A stretch of 64,000 bases of DNA from Gammaproteobacteria bacterium (GTDB lineage: Bacteria; Pseudomonadota; Gammaproteobacteria; Steroidobacterales; JABDKV01). The stretch is taken from positions 248,001-312,000 of the forward strand of contig JAOTXU010000001.1 in NCBI GenBank assembly GCA_029862165.1, written 5' to 3'. This document shows, one piece after another, positions 1-7,457 of the stretch. The notes under the pieces were generated by a model, which saw only the letters and a list, made by a program, of their open reading frames with translations, was not told the origin of the DNA and ran no database searches. The first letter of the stretch is position 1, and every line of letters starts with the position of its first letter. The position numbers and the translations under genes were made by a program.

Positions 1-284
1 TGGAGTTCGCCGCGACCATAACCACCGACGGCTACCAGCTCGATGTCATCAGCTTGTGGTCCGGCGCGTTGCCAGGCATGAATGAGTACTGCGTCGATGA
101 GTCGGGCACGGTCCGTGACCAGGGATTCGATCTTCTCACCATCGTGAAAGCGGTTTTTTAGCGCCTGGTCCCCATCGGCAATGGTGTCGCGAAAAGTCTG
201 TAACAGTTCGGGCTGTGTTTCCGCTCCGGTCTGCGCGAGATTTTGCAGGTGTAGGTCGGCTATAGTCTTGCCGGGATCGCTCAC
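1..284 (-). CDS. glnD: Bifunctional uridylyltransferase/uridylyl-removing enzyme GlnD, N-terminal part
   Basis: GlnD senses glutamine and uridylylates or deuridylylates PII signal proteins, so controlling nitrogen assimilation. Only the first 94 codons are in the window; the gene runs off the left edge. The GTG start at 284 directly follows the TGA stop of map (287-285), so the two genes are translationally coupled. The reading frame ends in GGYGRGEL (residues 87-94), the start of the nucleotidyltransferase motif of GlnD that continues to the metal-binding aspartates. The map-glnD pair divergent from rpsB is the usual gammaproteobacterial arrangement. The identification rests on this motif and on synteny. 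Confidence 0.9.
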   Translation of the reverse strand, partial: MSDPGKTIADLHLQNLAQTGAETQPELLQTFRDTIADGDQALKNRFHDGEKIESLVTDRARLIDAVLIHAWQRAGPQADDIELVAVGGYGRGEL

Positions 285-1052
285 TCAGATCTCTCGGCTG
301 GCGCCCAGTGTCAATACCTCGTAACCCGTCTCGGTCACTAATATTGTGTGTTCCCATTGGGCCGACAAAGAGTGATCTTTGGTAACGACCGTCCAGCCGT
401 CTTTTAACAGCTTTGTGTGATAACTGCCCGCGTTGACCATCGGTTCGATTGTAAACGTCATTCCCGGTTCGAGTTCCATGCCGGTGCCTGGGTCGCCATA
501 GTGCAGCACTTTGGGTTCTTCGTGGAATACTTTACCGATTCCGTGACCGCAATAGTCGCGCACTACCGAACAACCCTCCGATTCGACAAATGATTGGATG
601 GCGTGCCCGATATCACCCAGTCTGGTACCAGGCCGCACCATTTCAATGCCACGGCGCATGGCTTTATAGGCAACGCTGCACACACGTTGCGCGCGTACAG
701 ACGGTGTACCGACCAGAAACATGCGGCTGGTGTCGCCGTGCCAGCCATCTTTTATGACTGTCACGTCGATATTGGCGATATCGCCCTTCTTGAGTTTCTT
801 CGGTCCGGGTATGCCGTGACACACGACATGGTTGACTGAAGTGCAGACCGACTTGGGAAAGCCCTTGTAGTTCAATGGGGCCGGAATGGCCTGTTGCACG
901 CCCGTAATATGCCGATGACAGATCGCGTCCAGTTCCTCGGTCGTCACACCGGCCTGAACGTGCTCGCCGATCATATCCAGGACCTCGGCCGCCAGGCGGC
1001 CAGCCACCCGCATTTTCTCCTGCTCGTCCGGTTTTTTGAGGGTTACATTCAC
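285..1052 (-). CDS. map: Methionine aminopeptidase type I
   Basis: Cytosolic metalloprotease that removes the initiator methionine from nascent proteins. The 255-residue length fits bacterial type I enzymes. The metal ligands are recognisable: the aspartates in NIDVTVIKDGWHGDTSR, the histidine in GHGIG, and the glutamates in TIEPM and QWEHT; the substrate-binding histidine is in VCHGIPG. The ATG at 1052 fits the usual N-terminus. It is transcribed divergently from rpsB and followed without a gap by glnD, so the 228-base region 1053-1280 must carry promoters in both directions. Confidence 0.97.
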   Translation of the reverse strand: MNVTLKKPDEQEKMRVAGRLAAEVLDMIGEHVQAGVTTEELDAICHRHITGVQQAIPAPLNYKGFPKSVCTSVNHVVCHGIPGPKKLKKGDIANIDVTVIKDGWHGDTSRMFLVGTPSVRAQRVCSVAYKAMRRGIEMVRPGTRLGDIGHAIQSFVESEGCSVVRDYCGHGIGKVFHEEPKVLHYGDPGTGMELEPGMTFTIEPMVNAGSYHTKLLKDGWTVVTKDHSLSAQWEHTILVTETGYEVLTLGASREI

Positions 1053-1134
1053 GGCTAAAATTGCTTCCTAGGGCCTGGGTGCCCGGGAATTGTCGGGGCC
1101 ACGCGGGCCGGACGCAACCGGGGCAGGCCACAAA

Positions 1135-1163
1135 TTGTTGCCAGGGAGCCTTTGTGGTATAAA
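1135..1163 (+). promoter_or_regulatory. Sigma-70 promoter of rpsB-tsf
   Basis: TTGTTG (1135-1140) and TATAAA (1158-1163) are separated by exactly 17 bases. The bases after the -10 box are GC-rich (TCGCGCGC), which is typical of the discriminator of stringently controlled ribosomal promoters. Transcription would start near 1170 and give a leader of about 110 bases before the rpsB ATG. Inferred from the consensus match only. Confidence 0.7.
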
Positions 1164-1193
1164 TCGCGCGCTTTTTCAGTAATTTAAACCACA

Positions 1194-1280
1194 CATGTGT
1201 CGACACATGCGACTGGGTGCCCCTCGTCAATGCGGGGGGTTGTCGTATGGGACACATGGAGGCCCAACCCTGGAGACAAC
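1194..1280 (+). promoter_or_regulatory. Structured rpsB 5' leader (possible S2 autoregulation)
   Basis: The leader begins with a perfect 16-base palindrome, CATGTGTCGACACATG (1194-1209). It is followed by a CCCC/GGGG hairpin around 1219-1236 and a purine-rich stretch before the ATG at 1281. In gammaproteobacteria the rpsB-tsf leader is known to be bound by S2 to repress its own operon, so these stems are good candidates for that site. I have not folded the RNA; the hairpins were read by eye. Confidence 0.5.
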
Positions 1281-2195
1281 ATGTATAACGTATCGATGCG
1301 GCAGATGCTCGAGGCCGGTGTTCACTTCGGCCATCAAACCCGCTACTGGAGTCCGAAGATGGCACCTTACATCTTCGGCGAACGCAACAAAATTCACATC
1401 ATCAATCTTGAGCGTACATTACCCATGTACGTTGAGGCCACCAATTTCGTAAAACGTGTCGTCGCCAATGGCGGCAACGTGTTATTCGTCGGCACTAAGC
1501 GCTCGGCACGACAGGCTACCCGTGACGAAGCGAGCAAGTGCGGCATGCCGCATGTTAGTCATCGCTGGCTTGGCGGGATGCTGACGAATTTCAAAACTAT
1601 CAAGCAGTCGATCAAGAGACTCAAAGAACTCGAGACGATGGCCGAAGACGGTAGCTTTGAGAAAGTCACGAAAAAAGAAGCACTCGGTCTCAGTCGTGAA
1701 CTGGAGAAACTGGAGCGCAGTCTGGGCGGGATCAAGGACATGGCGTCCCTGCCCGATGTTGTTTTCGTTGTTGACGTCGGGCATGAAAAAATTGCTGTTC
1801 ATGAGGCGCGCAAGCTGGGGATACCCGTCGTCGCTGTTGTGGACACCAACTGCTCGCCGGATGAAGTGGACTACATAATTCCCGGAAATGATGACGCGAT
1901 GCGAGCCATACAGCTCTACGCGCAGGGCGTTGCCGAAGCCGTCCTCGATGGCAAGGCTTCCGTACCTGAGGTTGTTGCCGGCGACGACGAATTCGTTGAG
2001 TTGGATGACGAAGGCAAGCCGAAGAAAAAGAAAAAGACGGCCAAGAAACCGGCACGCAAGAAAACCGCCCGCAAGGCCACGACACGCAAGAAAGCACCGG
2101 TGAAGATTTCAACCAAAAAAGCGGCAAAAGTTGAAGTTGCGGCAGAGGAACCGGAAGCTCCTGCCGCTGACACGGATAAGGCTGCCGAGTCCTGA
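1281..2195 (+). CDS. rpsB: Ribosomal protein S2 with a basic C-terminal extension
   Basis: Small-subunit ribosomal protein S2. The start is set by the conserved N-terminus [20 protein letters not shown] at the ATG 1281, after the SD-like TGGAGA; an upstream in-frame ATG at 1206 would run through the leader and is rejected. The product has 304 residues against about 240 in E. coli. The S2 body ends near residue 245. The remaining 59 residues form a tail in which about 20 of the first 38 are lysine or arginine (246-283), followed by an acidic, alanine-rich end. The tail resembles H1-like or AlgP-like tails. It is in frame with no sign of a frameshift. Confidence 0.97.
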   Translation: MYNVSMRQMLEAGVHFGHQTRYWSPKMAPYIFGERNKIHIINLERTLPMYVEATNFVKRVVANGGNVLFVGTKRSARQATRDEASKCGMPHVSHRWLGGMLTNFKTIKQSIKRLKELETMAEDGSFEKVTKKEALGLSRELEKLERSLGGIKDMASLPDVVFVVDVGHEKIAVHEARKLGIPVVAVVDTNCSPDEVDYIIPGNDDAMRAIQLYAQGVAEAVLDGKASVPEVVAGDDEFVELDDEGKPKKKKKTAKKPARKKTARKATTRKKAPVKISTKKAAKVEVAAEEPEAPAADTDKAAES

Positions 2196-2246
2196 TCACA
2201 CTCAGCAGAGATCGTTGACATGAACGGCTTAGCACAGGAGACATAG

Positions 2247-3119
2247 ATGGCAATTACAGCAGCATTGGTCAAAGAGCTGCGAGAGCGCACCGGGGCCGGA
2301 ATGATGGACTGCAAGAAGGCGCTGACCGAGACCAAGGGTGATATCGAAGCAGCCGTGGACCTGATGCGCAAGACCGGCGCGGCCAAGGCTGACAAGAAGG
2401 CCAGCCGCGTTGCTGCTGAGGGTGCGATAGTTATCGCGCAGGACGATCGACATGCTGCGATAGTTGAAGTTAACTGTGAGACCGATTTTGTTTCAGGTGG
2501 CGATGAGTTCAAAAACTTTGCTGCTGCGATTGCAAACATCGTGCTGACGGCGAAACCTGCCGGCGTGGACGAACTTGGCGCCTGCCGTATGGGTGCGAAA
2601 AGCGTCGATGAGGCTCGACGCGAGCTGGTCACAAAGATCGGGGAGAATATCCAAGTCAGGCGTTTTGGCGTTTTGGAAAGTGACGGGTCGCTGGGCGACT
2701 ACGTACACACCAACAACAAAATCGGGGTGATTGTGGGGATCGACGGCGGTGACAAATTGCTGGCTCGCGACATCGCAATGCATATCGCCTGGAGCAACCC
2801 GGCGTATCTGCGACCCGAAGACGTGCCGACGGAACAGGTGAATAAGGAGAAGGATATTCTGGTTGAGCAAGCACGCGGCGAGGGCAAACCGGAGCCGATT
2901 ATAGAGAAGATGGTCGCCGGCCGGATGCGTAAGTACCTCGATGAAATTTCGTTGCTCGGGCAGCAGTTTGTCAAGGAACCCAAGACGACGGTCGGAAAGC
3001 TGCTGCAGGGTGCGGACGCCAGTGTGAGTTCCTATCTGCGTCTCGAAGTGGGCGAAGGCATCGAAAGGAAAACTGAGGACTTTGCAGACGAGGTTATGAA
3101 ACAGGTGCGGGGCGACTGA
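2247..3119 (+). CDS. tsf: Elongation factor Ts
   Basis: Guanine nucleotide exchange factor that recycles EF-Tu. The 290 residues contain the N-terminal UBA-like region ([19 protein letters not shown]), the family signature ending in [14 protein letters not shown], and the core and dimerisation domains. It lies 51 bases after rpsB with an AGGAGA Shine-Dalgarno sequence and is cotranscribed with it, as in most bacteria. I see no strong hairpin plus T-run in the gap, unlike the attenuator known in E. coli. Confidence 0.97.
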   Translation: MAITAALVKELRERTGAGMMDCKKALTETKGDIEAAVDLMRKTGAAKADKKASRVAAEGAIVIAQDDRHAAIVEVNCETDFVSGGDEFKNFAAAIANIVLTAKPAGVDELGACRMGAKSVDEARRELVTKIGENIQVRRFGVLESDGSLGDYVHTNNKIGVIVGIDGGDKLLARDIAMHIAWSNPAYLRPEDVPTEQVNKEKDILVEQARGEGKPEPIIEKMVAGRMRKYLDEISLLGQQFVKEPKTTVGKLLQGADASVSSYLRLEVGEGIERKTEDFADEVMKQVRGD

Positions 3120-3156
3120 CGATGATTGGCGGTCCAAGAAAACGCCGGCCGAGCTC

Positions 3157-3903
3157 ATGACAGACAAGGCGCTGGTGCACCAGAGAGTGATGCTCAAACT
3201 TAGTGGCGAAGCACTATTGGGCGACGAAGACTACGGTATAGATTCCGCCGTTCTGAGACGAATCGCAACGGAAATTCGTGACGTTGTGGAACTTGGCGTT
3301 CAAGTGGGTGTCGTTATCGGTGGCGGTAATATTTTCCGTGGTGCAGGGCTTGCCAGGGCCGGCATGGACCGTGTTACCGGCGACCATATGGGAATGCTGG
3401 CCACAGTTATCAATGCCCTGGCGATGCAGGATGCTCTAGAGCATCTCAAATTGCATGCGCGAGTCATGTCAGCTGTGCGTATTAACGAGGTTTGTGAAGA
3501 CTATATTCGCCGACGTGCGATCCGCCATTTGGAGAAGGGTCGCGTAATCATTTTTGCCGCTGGCACTGGCAATCCCTTTTTTACCACCGACACTGCCGCG
3601 GCGCTGCGCGCGATAGAGGTGGGTGCCGGCATACTTTTGAAGGCAACCAAGGTGGACGGCGTGTATTCGGCGGATCCTGAGACCGCGCCTGATGCTGTGC
3701 ATTTTGCACGGATTGGTTATGACCAGGTTTTGAACGAAAAGCTAATGGTCATGGATGCCACAGCAGTTGTGATGTGCAGGGACAATGGTTTGCCGCTGCG
3801 GGTATTTAATCTCAGCGACAAAGGCGCGTTTGAACGTATCGTGCGGGGCGAGCTCGTCGGTACGTTAGTAAGTAGTGACGATCGGGTGGTGACCAATGAT
3901 TGA
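3157..3903 (+). CDS. pyrH: UMP kinase
   Basis: Phosphorylates UMP to UDP in pyrimidine nucleotide synthesis; hexameric cytosolic enzyme of the amino acid kinase family. The 248 residues show the N-terminal phosphate-binding segment LKLSGEAL, the GGGNIFRG loop, [16 protein letters not shown] and the [13 protein letters not shown] segment near the ATP site. The last bases overlap the frr start by 8, implying translational coupling. Confidence 0.97.
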   Translation: MTDKALVHQRVMLKLSGEALLGDEDYGIDSAVLRRIATEIRDVVELGVQVGVVIGGGNIFRGAGLARAGMDRVTGDHMGMLATVINALAMQDALEHLKLHARVMSAVRINEVCEDYIRRRAIRHLEKGRVIIFAAGTGNPFFTTDTAAALRAIEVGAGILLKATKVDGVYSADPETAPDAVHFARIGYDQVLNEKLMVMDATAVVMCRDNGLPLRVFNLSDKGAFERIVRGELVGTLVSSDDRVVTND

Positions 3904-4453
3904 AGACATTTTGCAAGACGCTTCTGAGCGAATGGATAAGAGCATCGAAGCCCTGGGACGTGAGTTCAAGAAACTACGTACCGGGCGCGCACATACAAAC
4001 CTCCTTGATCATATAACTGTTGATTACTATGGTTCTGAGGTACCGCTGTCGCAGGTAGCCAATATTGCCGTTGAGGATTCACGAACCTTGACCGTATCGC
4101 CGTGGGAAAAAACCATGGTGCAGGTCATTGAAAAAGCCATCATGACTTCCGATTTGGACCTGACCCCGGCTACCTCCGGCACGGTTATTAGAGTGCCGTT
4201 ACCGGCACTGACCGAGGAGCGGCGCAAGGACTTGATCAAGGTGGTCAGAGCAGAAGCGGAGCAGGGGAGGGTAAGCGTGCGAAACAGTCGCCGTGACGCG
4301 TTGCATCACCTGAAAGACTTACTCAAGGACAAGGATATCAGTGAAGACGATGAGCGCAGAGCACACGATGAGGTGCAGACGCTGACGGATCAGCACGTAG
4401 CCAAGGTCGATGAAGCGCTGGCCCAGAAAGAAAAAGAACTCATGGAATTCTGA
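3896..4453 (+). CDS. frr: Ribosome recycling factor
   Basis: Splits post-termination ribosomes together with EF-G. The 185-residue length matches the family, and the sequence has the signatures [15 protein letters not shown], the VSPWEK turn and the C-terminal long helix with [24 protein letters not shown]. The ATG at 3896 overlaps the end of pyrH. It belongs to the rpsB-tsf-pyrH-frr translation block. Confidence 0.97.
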   Translation: MIEDILQDASERMDKSIEALGREFKKLRTGRAHTNLLDHITVDYYGSEVPLSQVANIAVEDSRTLTVSPWEKTMVQVIEKAIMTSDLDLTPATSGTVIRVPLPALTEERRKDLIKVVRAEAEQGRVSVRNSRRDALHHLKDLLKDKDISEDDERRAHDEVQTLTDQHVAKVDEALAQKEKELMEF

Positions 4454-4481
4454 GTGAGCAGCCGCCTTATAAAGCTGCGCG

Positions 4482-5222
4482 ATGAATTCTGATAATCAAT
4501 CCATAGCTTATCCGCGTCACATTTCGATTGTGATGGACGGTAATGGCCGATGGGCACGCCAACGTGGTTTACCCAGGAACGCGGGGCATCGAGCCGGTGT
4601 ACGCGCGGCGCGCAAGGTCGTCGAGGCCTGCGGTGAGCGCGACATCGAGATACTCACTCTTTTTGCTTTTAGCAGCGAGAACTGGAGTCGGCCGGAGACC
4701 GAAGTCACCCTGTTGATGCGCCTGTTCGTTGAATCATTGCAGCGCGAGGTTCAGGATCTGCATAAGAATAAGGTGCGTCTCAGGTTTCTGGGTGATAGGA
4801 CATCCTTGCCGATCGCCTTGATTCGGCAAATGGAATCGAGTGAGCGGCTGACCGCATCGAATGAGGGCCTCAAGTTAAACGTTGCCGTCTCTTATGGTGG
4901 TCGTTGGGACCTTGTAGAGGCGGCCCGCCTTCTCGCCACTCGTGTGGCAAAGGGTGAATTGCAACCTGAGCAAATCGACGAGGCACTATTTAGCGCAGAA
5001 CTCTCCCTCGCCGGTGTCGCAGATCCAGACCTTTTCATACGCACTGGCGGCGAGAAGCGGGTCAGCAATTTTCTGCTCTGGAATCTCGCTTACTCAGAAT
5101 TCCTTTTTTCGGACGCGTTGTGGCCGGATTTCGATAGTGTACTCCTGGATCAGGCGATTGATGATTTTACTCAGCGCCGGAGAAGATTCGGACGCACGAC
5201 AGAGCAACTAAGTGCCGGTTGA
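4482..5222 (+). CDS. uppS: Undecaprenyl diphosphate synthase
   Basis: Cis-prenyltransferase that extends farnesyl diphosphate with isopentenyl diphosphate to make the C55 lipid carrier for peptidoglycan, LPS and teichoic-type polymers. The catalytic loop IVMDGNGRWA contains the essential aspartate (D19), and the C-terminal block RTGGEKRVSNFLLWNLAYSE binds diphosphate. The product has 246 residues. It overlaps cdsA by 11 bases. Its presence shows that the cell needs isopentenyl diphosphate, which matters because the MEP pathway genes normally found nearby are missing. Confidence 0.96.
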   Translation: MNSDNQSIAYPRHISIVMDGNGRWARQRGLPRNAGHRAGVRAARKVVEACGERDIEILTLFAFSSENWSRPETEVTLLMRLFVESLQREVQDLHKNKVRLRFLGDRTSLPIALIRQMESSERLTASNEGLKLNVAVSYGGRWDLVEAARLLATRVAKGELQPEQIDEALFSAELSLAGVADPDLFIRTGGEKRVSNFLLWNLAYSEFLFSDALWPDFDSVLLDQAIDDFTQRRRRFGRTTEQLSAG

Positions 5223-6015
5223 GGGCGTAAGACAGCGACTGATTACGGCTTTGTTGGCGGTAATACCGCTGATTGGCGTAGTTTTTCTGCTGCCGCGTAC
5301 CTACGGCGCAGTGCTGCTTGCGTTGATGGCGCTTGGCGGGGCATGGGAATGGGCGGGATTTTTTCAAACCGTTAGCAATGCGCGTCGGGCCGCTTATGTT
5401 GTGTTAATCGGAATTGGGCTGGGTGTTGTCTGGGTTACGGCGTTCGATTTTGTCTTACCTGTATCGTGGGTAGCGATGGGATGGTGGTTAATCGCATTCA
5501 TATGGTTGTTGCGATTTCCCACACCAGTTCCGACATGGCTCGTCCTGATCGGTGGCATGTTTGTGCTGATCCCTGGCTGGCTGGCGCTGGCCGCACTGCA
5601 CATCGTCAGGGGGCCGCAATGGCTGGCGTTCTTTTTCGTGCTCATTGCCGCCGCCGATTCTGGCGCCTATTTCGCCGGCAAGGGAATTGGCCAGACCCGA
5701 CTGGCGCCAAACGTCAGCCCGGGCAAGACCTGGGAGGGGGCCGGCGGAGGTCTCGTATTCGGGTCGGGAATTGCGGCACTCGGCGCCGTATGGTTCGGAG
5801 TGCCCCTGGTTTTTTTGGTTTCGTTGAGTTTGGCGGTTTGTCTATTGTCGATTGTGGGGGATCTCACGATCAGCATGTTCAAACGTAACGCAGGATTGAA
5901 GGACAGCGGAGGCCTTTTTCCGGGTCATGGCGGCGTGCTGGATCGGATCGACAGTATTTCAGCCGGCGCCCCATTATTTGTGATTGGTTTGGGCTGGTCC
6001 CAACACATCACGTAA
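5212..6015 (+). CDS. cdsA: Phosphatidate cytidylyltransferase (CDP-diglyceride synthase)
   Basis: Integral membrane enzyme that makes CDP-diacylglycerol from phosphatidate and CTP for all phospholipids. It has 267 residues with about seven to eight hydrophobic segments and the family signature KRNAGLKDSGGLFPGHGG followed by VLDRIDS near the C-terminus. The GTG start at 5212 lies inside the end of uppS. In most gammaproteobacteria dxr follows immediately; here rseP does. Confidence 0.95.
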   Translation: MPVEGVRQRLITALLAVIPLIGVVFLLPRTYGAVLLALMALGGAWEWAGFFQTVSNARRAAYVVLIGIGLGVVWVTAFDFVLPVSWVAMGWWLIAFIWLLRFPTPVPTWLVLIGGMFVLIPGWLALAALHIVRGPQWLAFFFVLIAAADSGAYFAGKGIGQTRLAPNVSPGKTWEGAGGGLVFGSGIAALGAVWFGVPLVFLVSLSLAVCLLSIVGDLTISMFKRNAGLKDSGGLFPGHGGVLDRIDSISAGAPLFVIGLGWSQHIT

Positions 6016-6093
6016 CATTTAACTGTTCCAGAGGGAACCTTGCAGGCGTTAGAGTAGTCTTTTCACAAGGGCGCCTGGGAAAAAAATCGACAC

Positions 6094-7452
6094 ATGAGCA
6101 ATATCATCATATTGGTTCTGGCATTCATCGTTGCGATCAGCGTACTGGTTGCTGTGCATGAATTTGGCCATTTTTGGGTCGCCCGGCGTCTGGGGATCAG
6201 AGTCTTGCGCTTTTCCATCGGCTTCGGCAAGCCCATATGGCGCAAGGTCAGTGCTAAGGATCAGACCGAGTATGTGATTTCTGCTTTGCCATTGGGGGGC
6301 TATGTCAAGATGCTCGACGAGCGCGACTGCGTCGTGGCACCCGAAGACAAGCAGAGCGCATTTAACAACAAACCGATCGCGACACGGCTGGCCGTTCTGG
6401 CCGCAGGTCCGCTATTTAATTTTCTGTTTGCCATTGTGATTTACTGGATTACTTTCATGATTGGCGTGACTGAGCTGCGGCCGGTGATCGGCGAGATTAA
6501 AGCTGACAGTTATGCCGCCGCCGCTGGCCTGCGAGCTGGAGATGAAATAGTAGCGGTTGGCGAAAAGAAGATACGTTCATGGCAGGAAGCGACGCTGGCA
6601 ATCATCGATGACATGGTTGACGACGGCCAGATCACTTTGGCATGGCGCGAGGAAAGTGGTAGTGAGCGCGAAGCCATACTGGATGTCGGCGACGAGAAAC
6701 GGCGGCTGACAGAACCTGGGCAGTTGTTCGACGGCTTGGGTATAAGTGTTATGCCCGCAAATGTTCCACCCCGAATTGCGCGAGTCGTCGCAGGTGGTGC
6801 CGCCGACAGGGCGGGAGTGCAGGCAGACGATCTAATTGTGTCGATTGACGACCAAAACTTAGAAAACTGGAGTGCCCTGTATGACTTCGTAAGAGCGAAT
6901 CCAGGACTGGATACTCAAGTTAGACTTCTGCGTGAAAAAGTCCAGGTGGATTTGCCCCTATCGATAAGCGAGACTCAAGATGAGGGACAGACCGTTGGCG
7001 TTATTGGTGTGGCGGCAGCGGACCCCAGAGTTGCATTGCAAAAACAGCTGCGTTATGGGCCCATAGACGCGATGGGCAAAGCAGTGGCGTTTACTGGCGA
7101 AATGACGGTATTTACGCTGCGTATGTTATGGCGCATGTTGACGGGAGATTTTTCTGTACGCAATCTGAGCGGGCCAATCACGATCGCAGAATATGCGGGG
7201 ACCACGGCACAAATGGGGTTCGATGTATTTATCAAGTTTCTTGCGATCGTATCGATCAGTTTGGGAATCCTGAATTTGCTGCCGGTGCCGATACTCGATG
7301 GCGGTCAAATGGTATTTCAGGTGGCAGAGGCACTGAAAGGCAGTCCATTATCGCCGGAGACCGAATTACGCGGCCAACAGGTAGGTATATTTCTTTTATT
7401 GATGCTGATGAGCCTGGCTTTTTATAACGATATTCTTCGTCTGGTAGGGTAA
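6094..7452 (+). CDS. rseP: Site-2 intramembrane zinc protease RseP
   Basis: Cleaves the anti-sigma factor RseA within the membrane after DegS, releasing sigma-E, and clears signal peptide remnants. The 452 residues carry the HEFGH zinc motif (22-26) in the first membrane helix, two PDZ domains in the periplasmic loop (near residues 120-210 and 220-300), and the third zinc ligand D402 in NLLPVPILDGG. The 78 bases between cdsA and this ATG hold no gene. Its substrate gene rseA lies in the same window at 39545. Confidence 0.96.
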   Translation: MSNIIILVLAFIVAISVLVAVHEFGHFWVARRLGIRVLRFSIGFGKPIWRKVSAKDQTEYVISALPLGGYVKMLDERDCVVAPEDKQSAFNNKPIATRLAVLAAGPLFNFLFAIVIYWITFMIGVTELRPVIGEIKADSYAAAAGLRAGDEIVAVGEKKIRSWQEATLAIIDDMVDDGQITLAWREESGSEREAILDVGDEKRRLTEPGQLFDGLGISVMPANVPPRIARVVAGGAADRAGVQADDLIVSIDDQNLENWSALYDFVRANPGLDTQVRLLREKVQVDLPLSISETQDEGQTVGVIGVAAADPRVALQKQLRYGPIDAMGKAVAFTGEMTVFTLRMLWRMLTGDFSVRNLSGPITIAEYAGTTAQMGFDVFIKFLAIVSISLGILNLLPVPILDGGQMVFQVAEALKGSPLSPETELRGQQVGIFLLLMLMSLAFYNDILRLVG

Positions 7453-7457
7453 TACTG

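Noticed and set aside
1197-1280. Upstream extension of rpsB to an earlier start
   Set aside because: The extension would translate the structured leader, and S2 proteins begin at the conserved [17 protein letters not shown] segment; the Shine-Dalgarno sequence is placed for 1281.
664-1365. Minus-strand frame of 233 codons across map and the rpsB leader
   Set aside because: It runs in another frame through map and through the rpsB promoter region, with no family features.
2493-3197. Minus-strand frame of 234 codons antisense to tsf
   Set aside because: Tsf is certain on the plus strand; the antisense frame is a composition artefact of its codon pattern.
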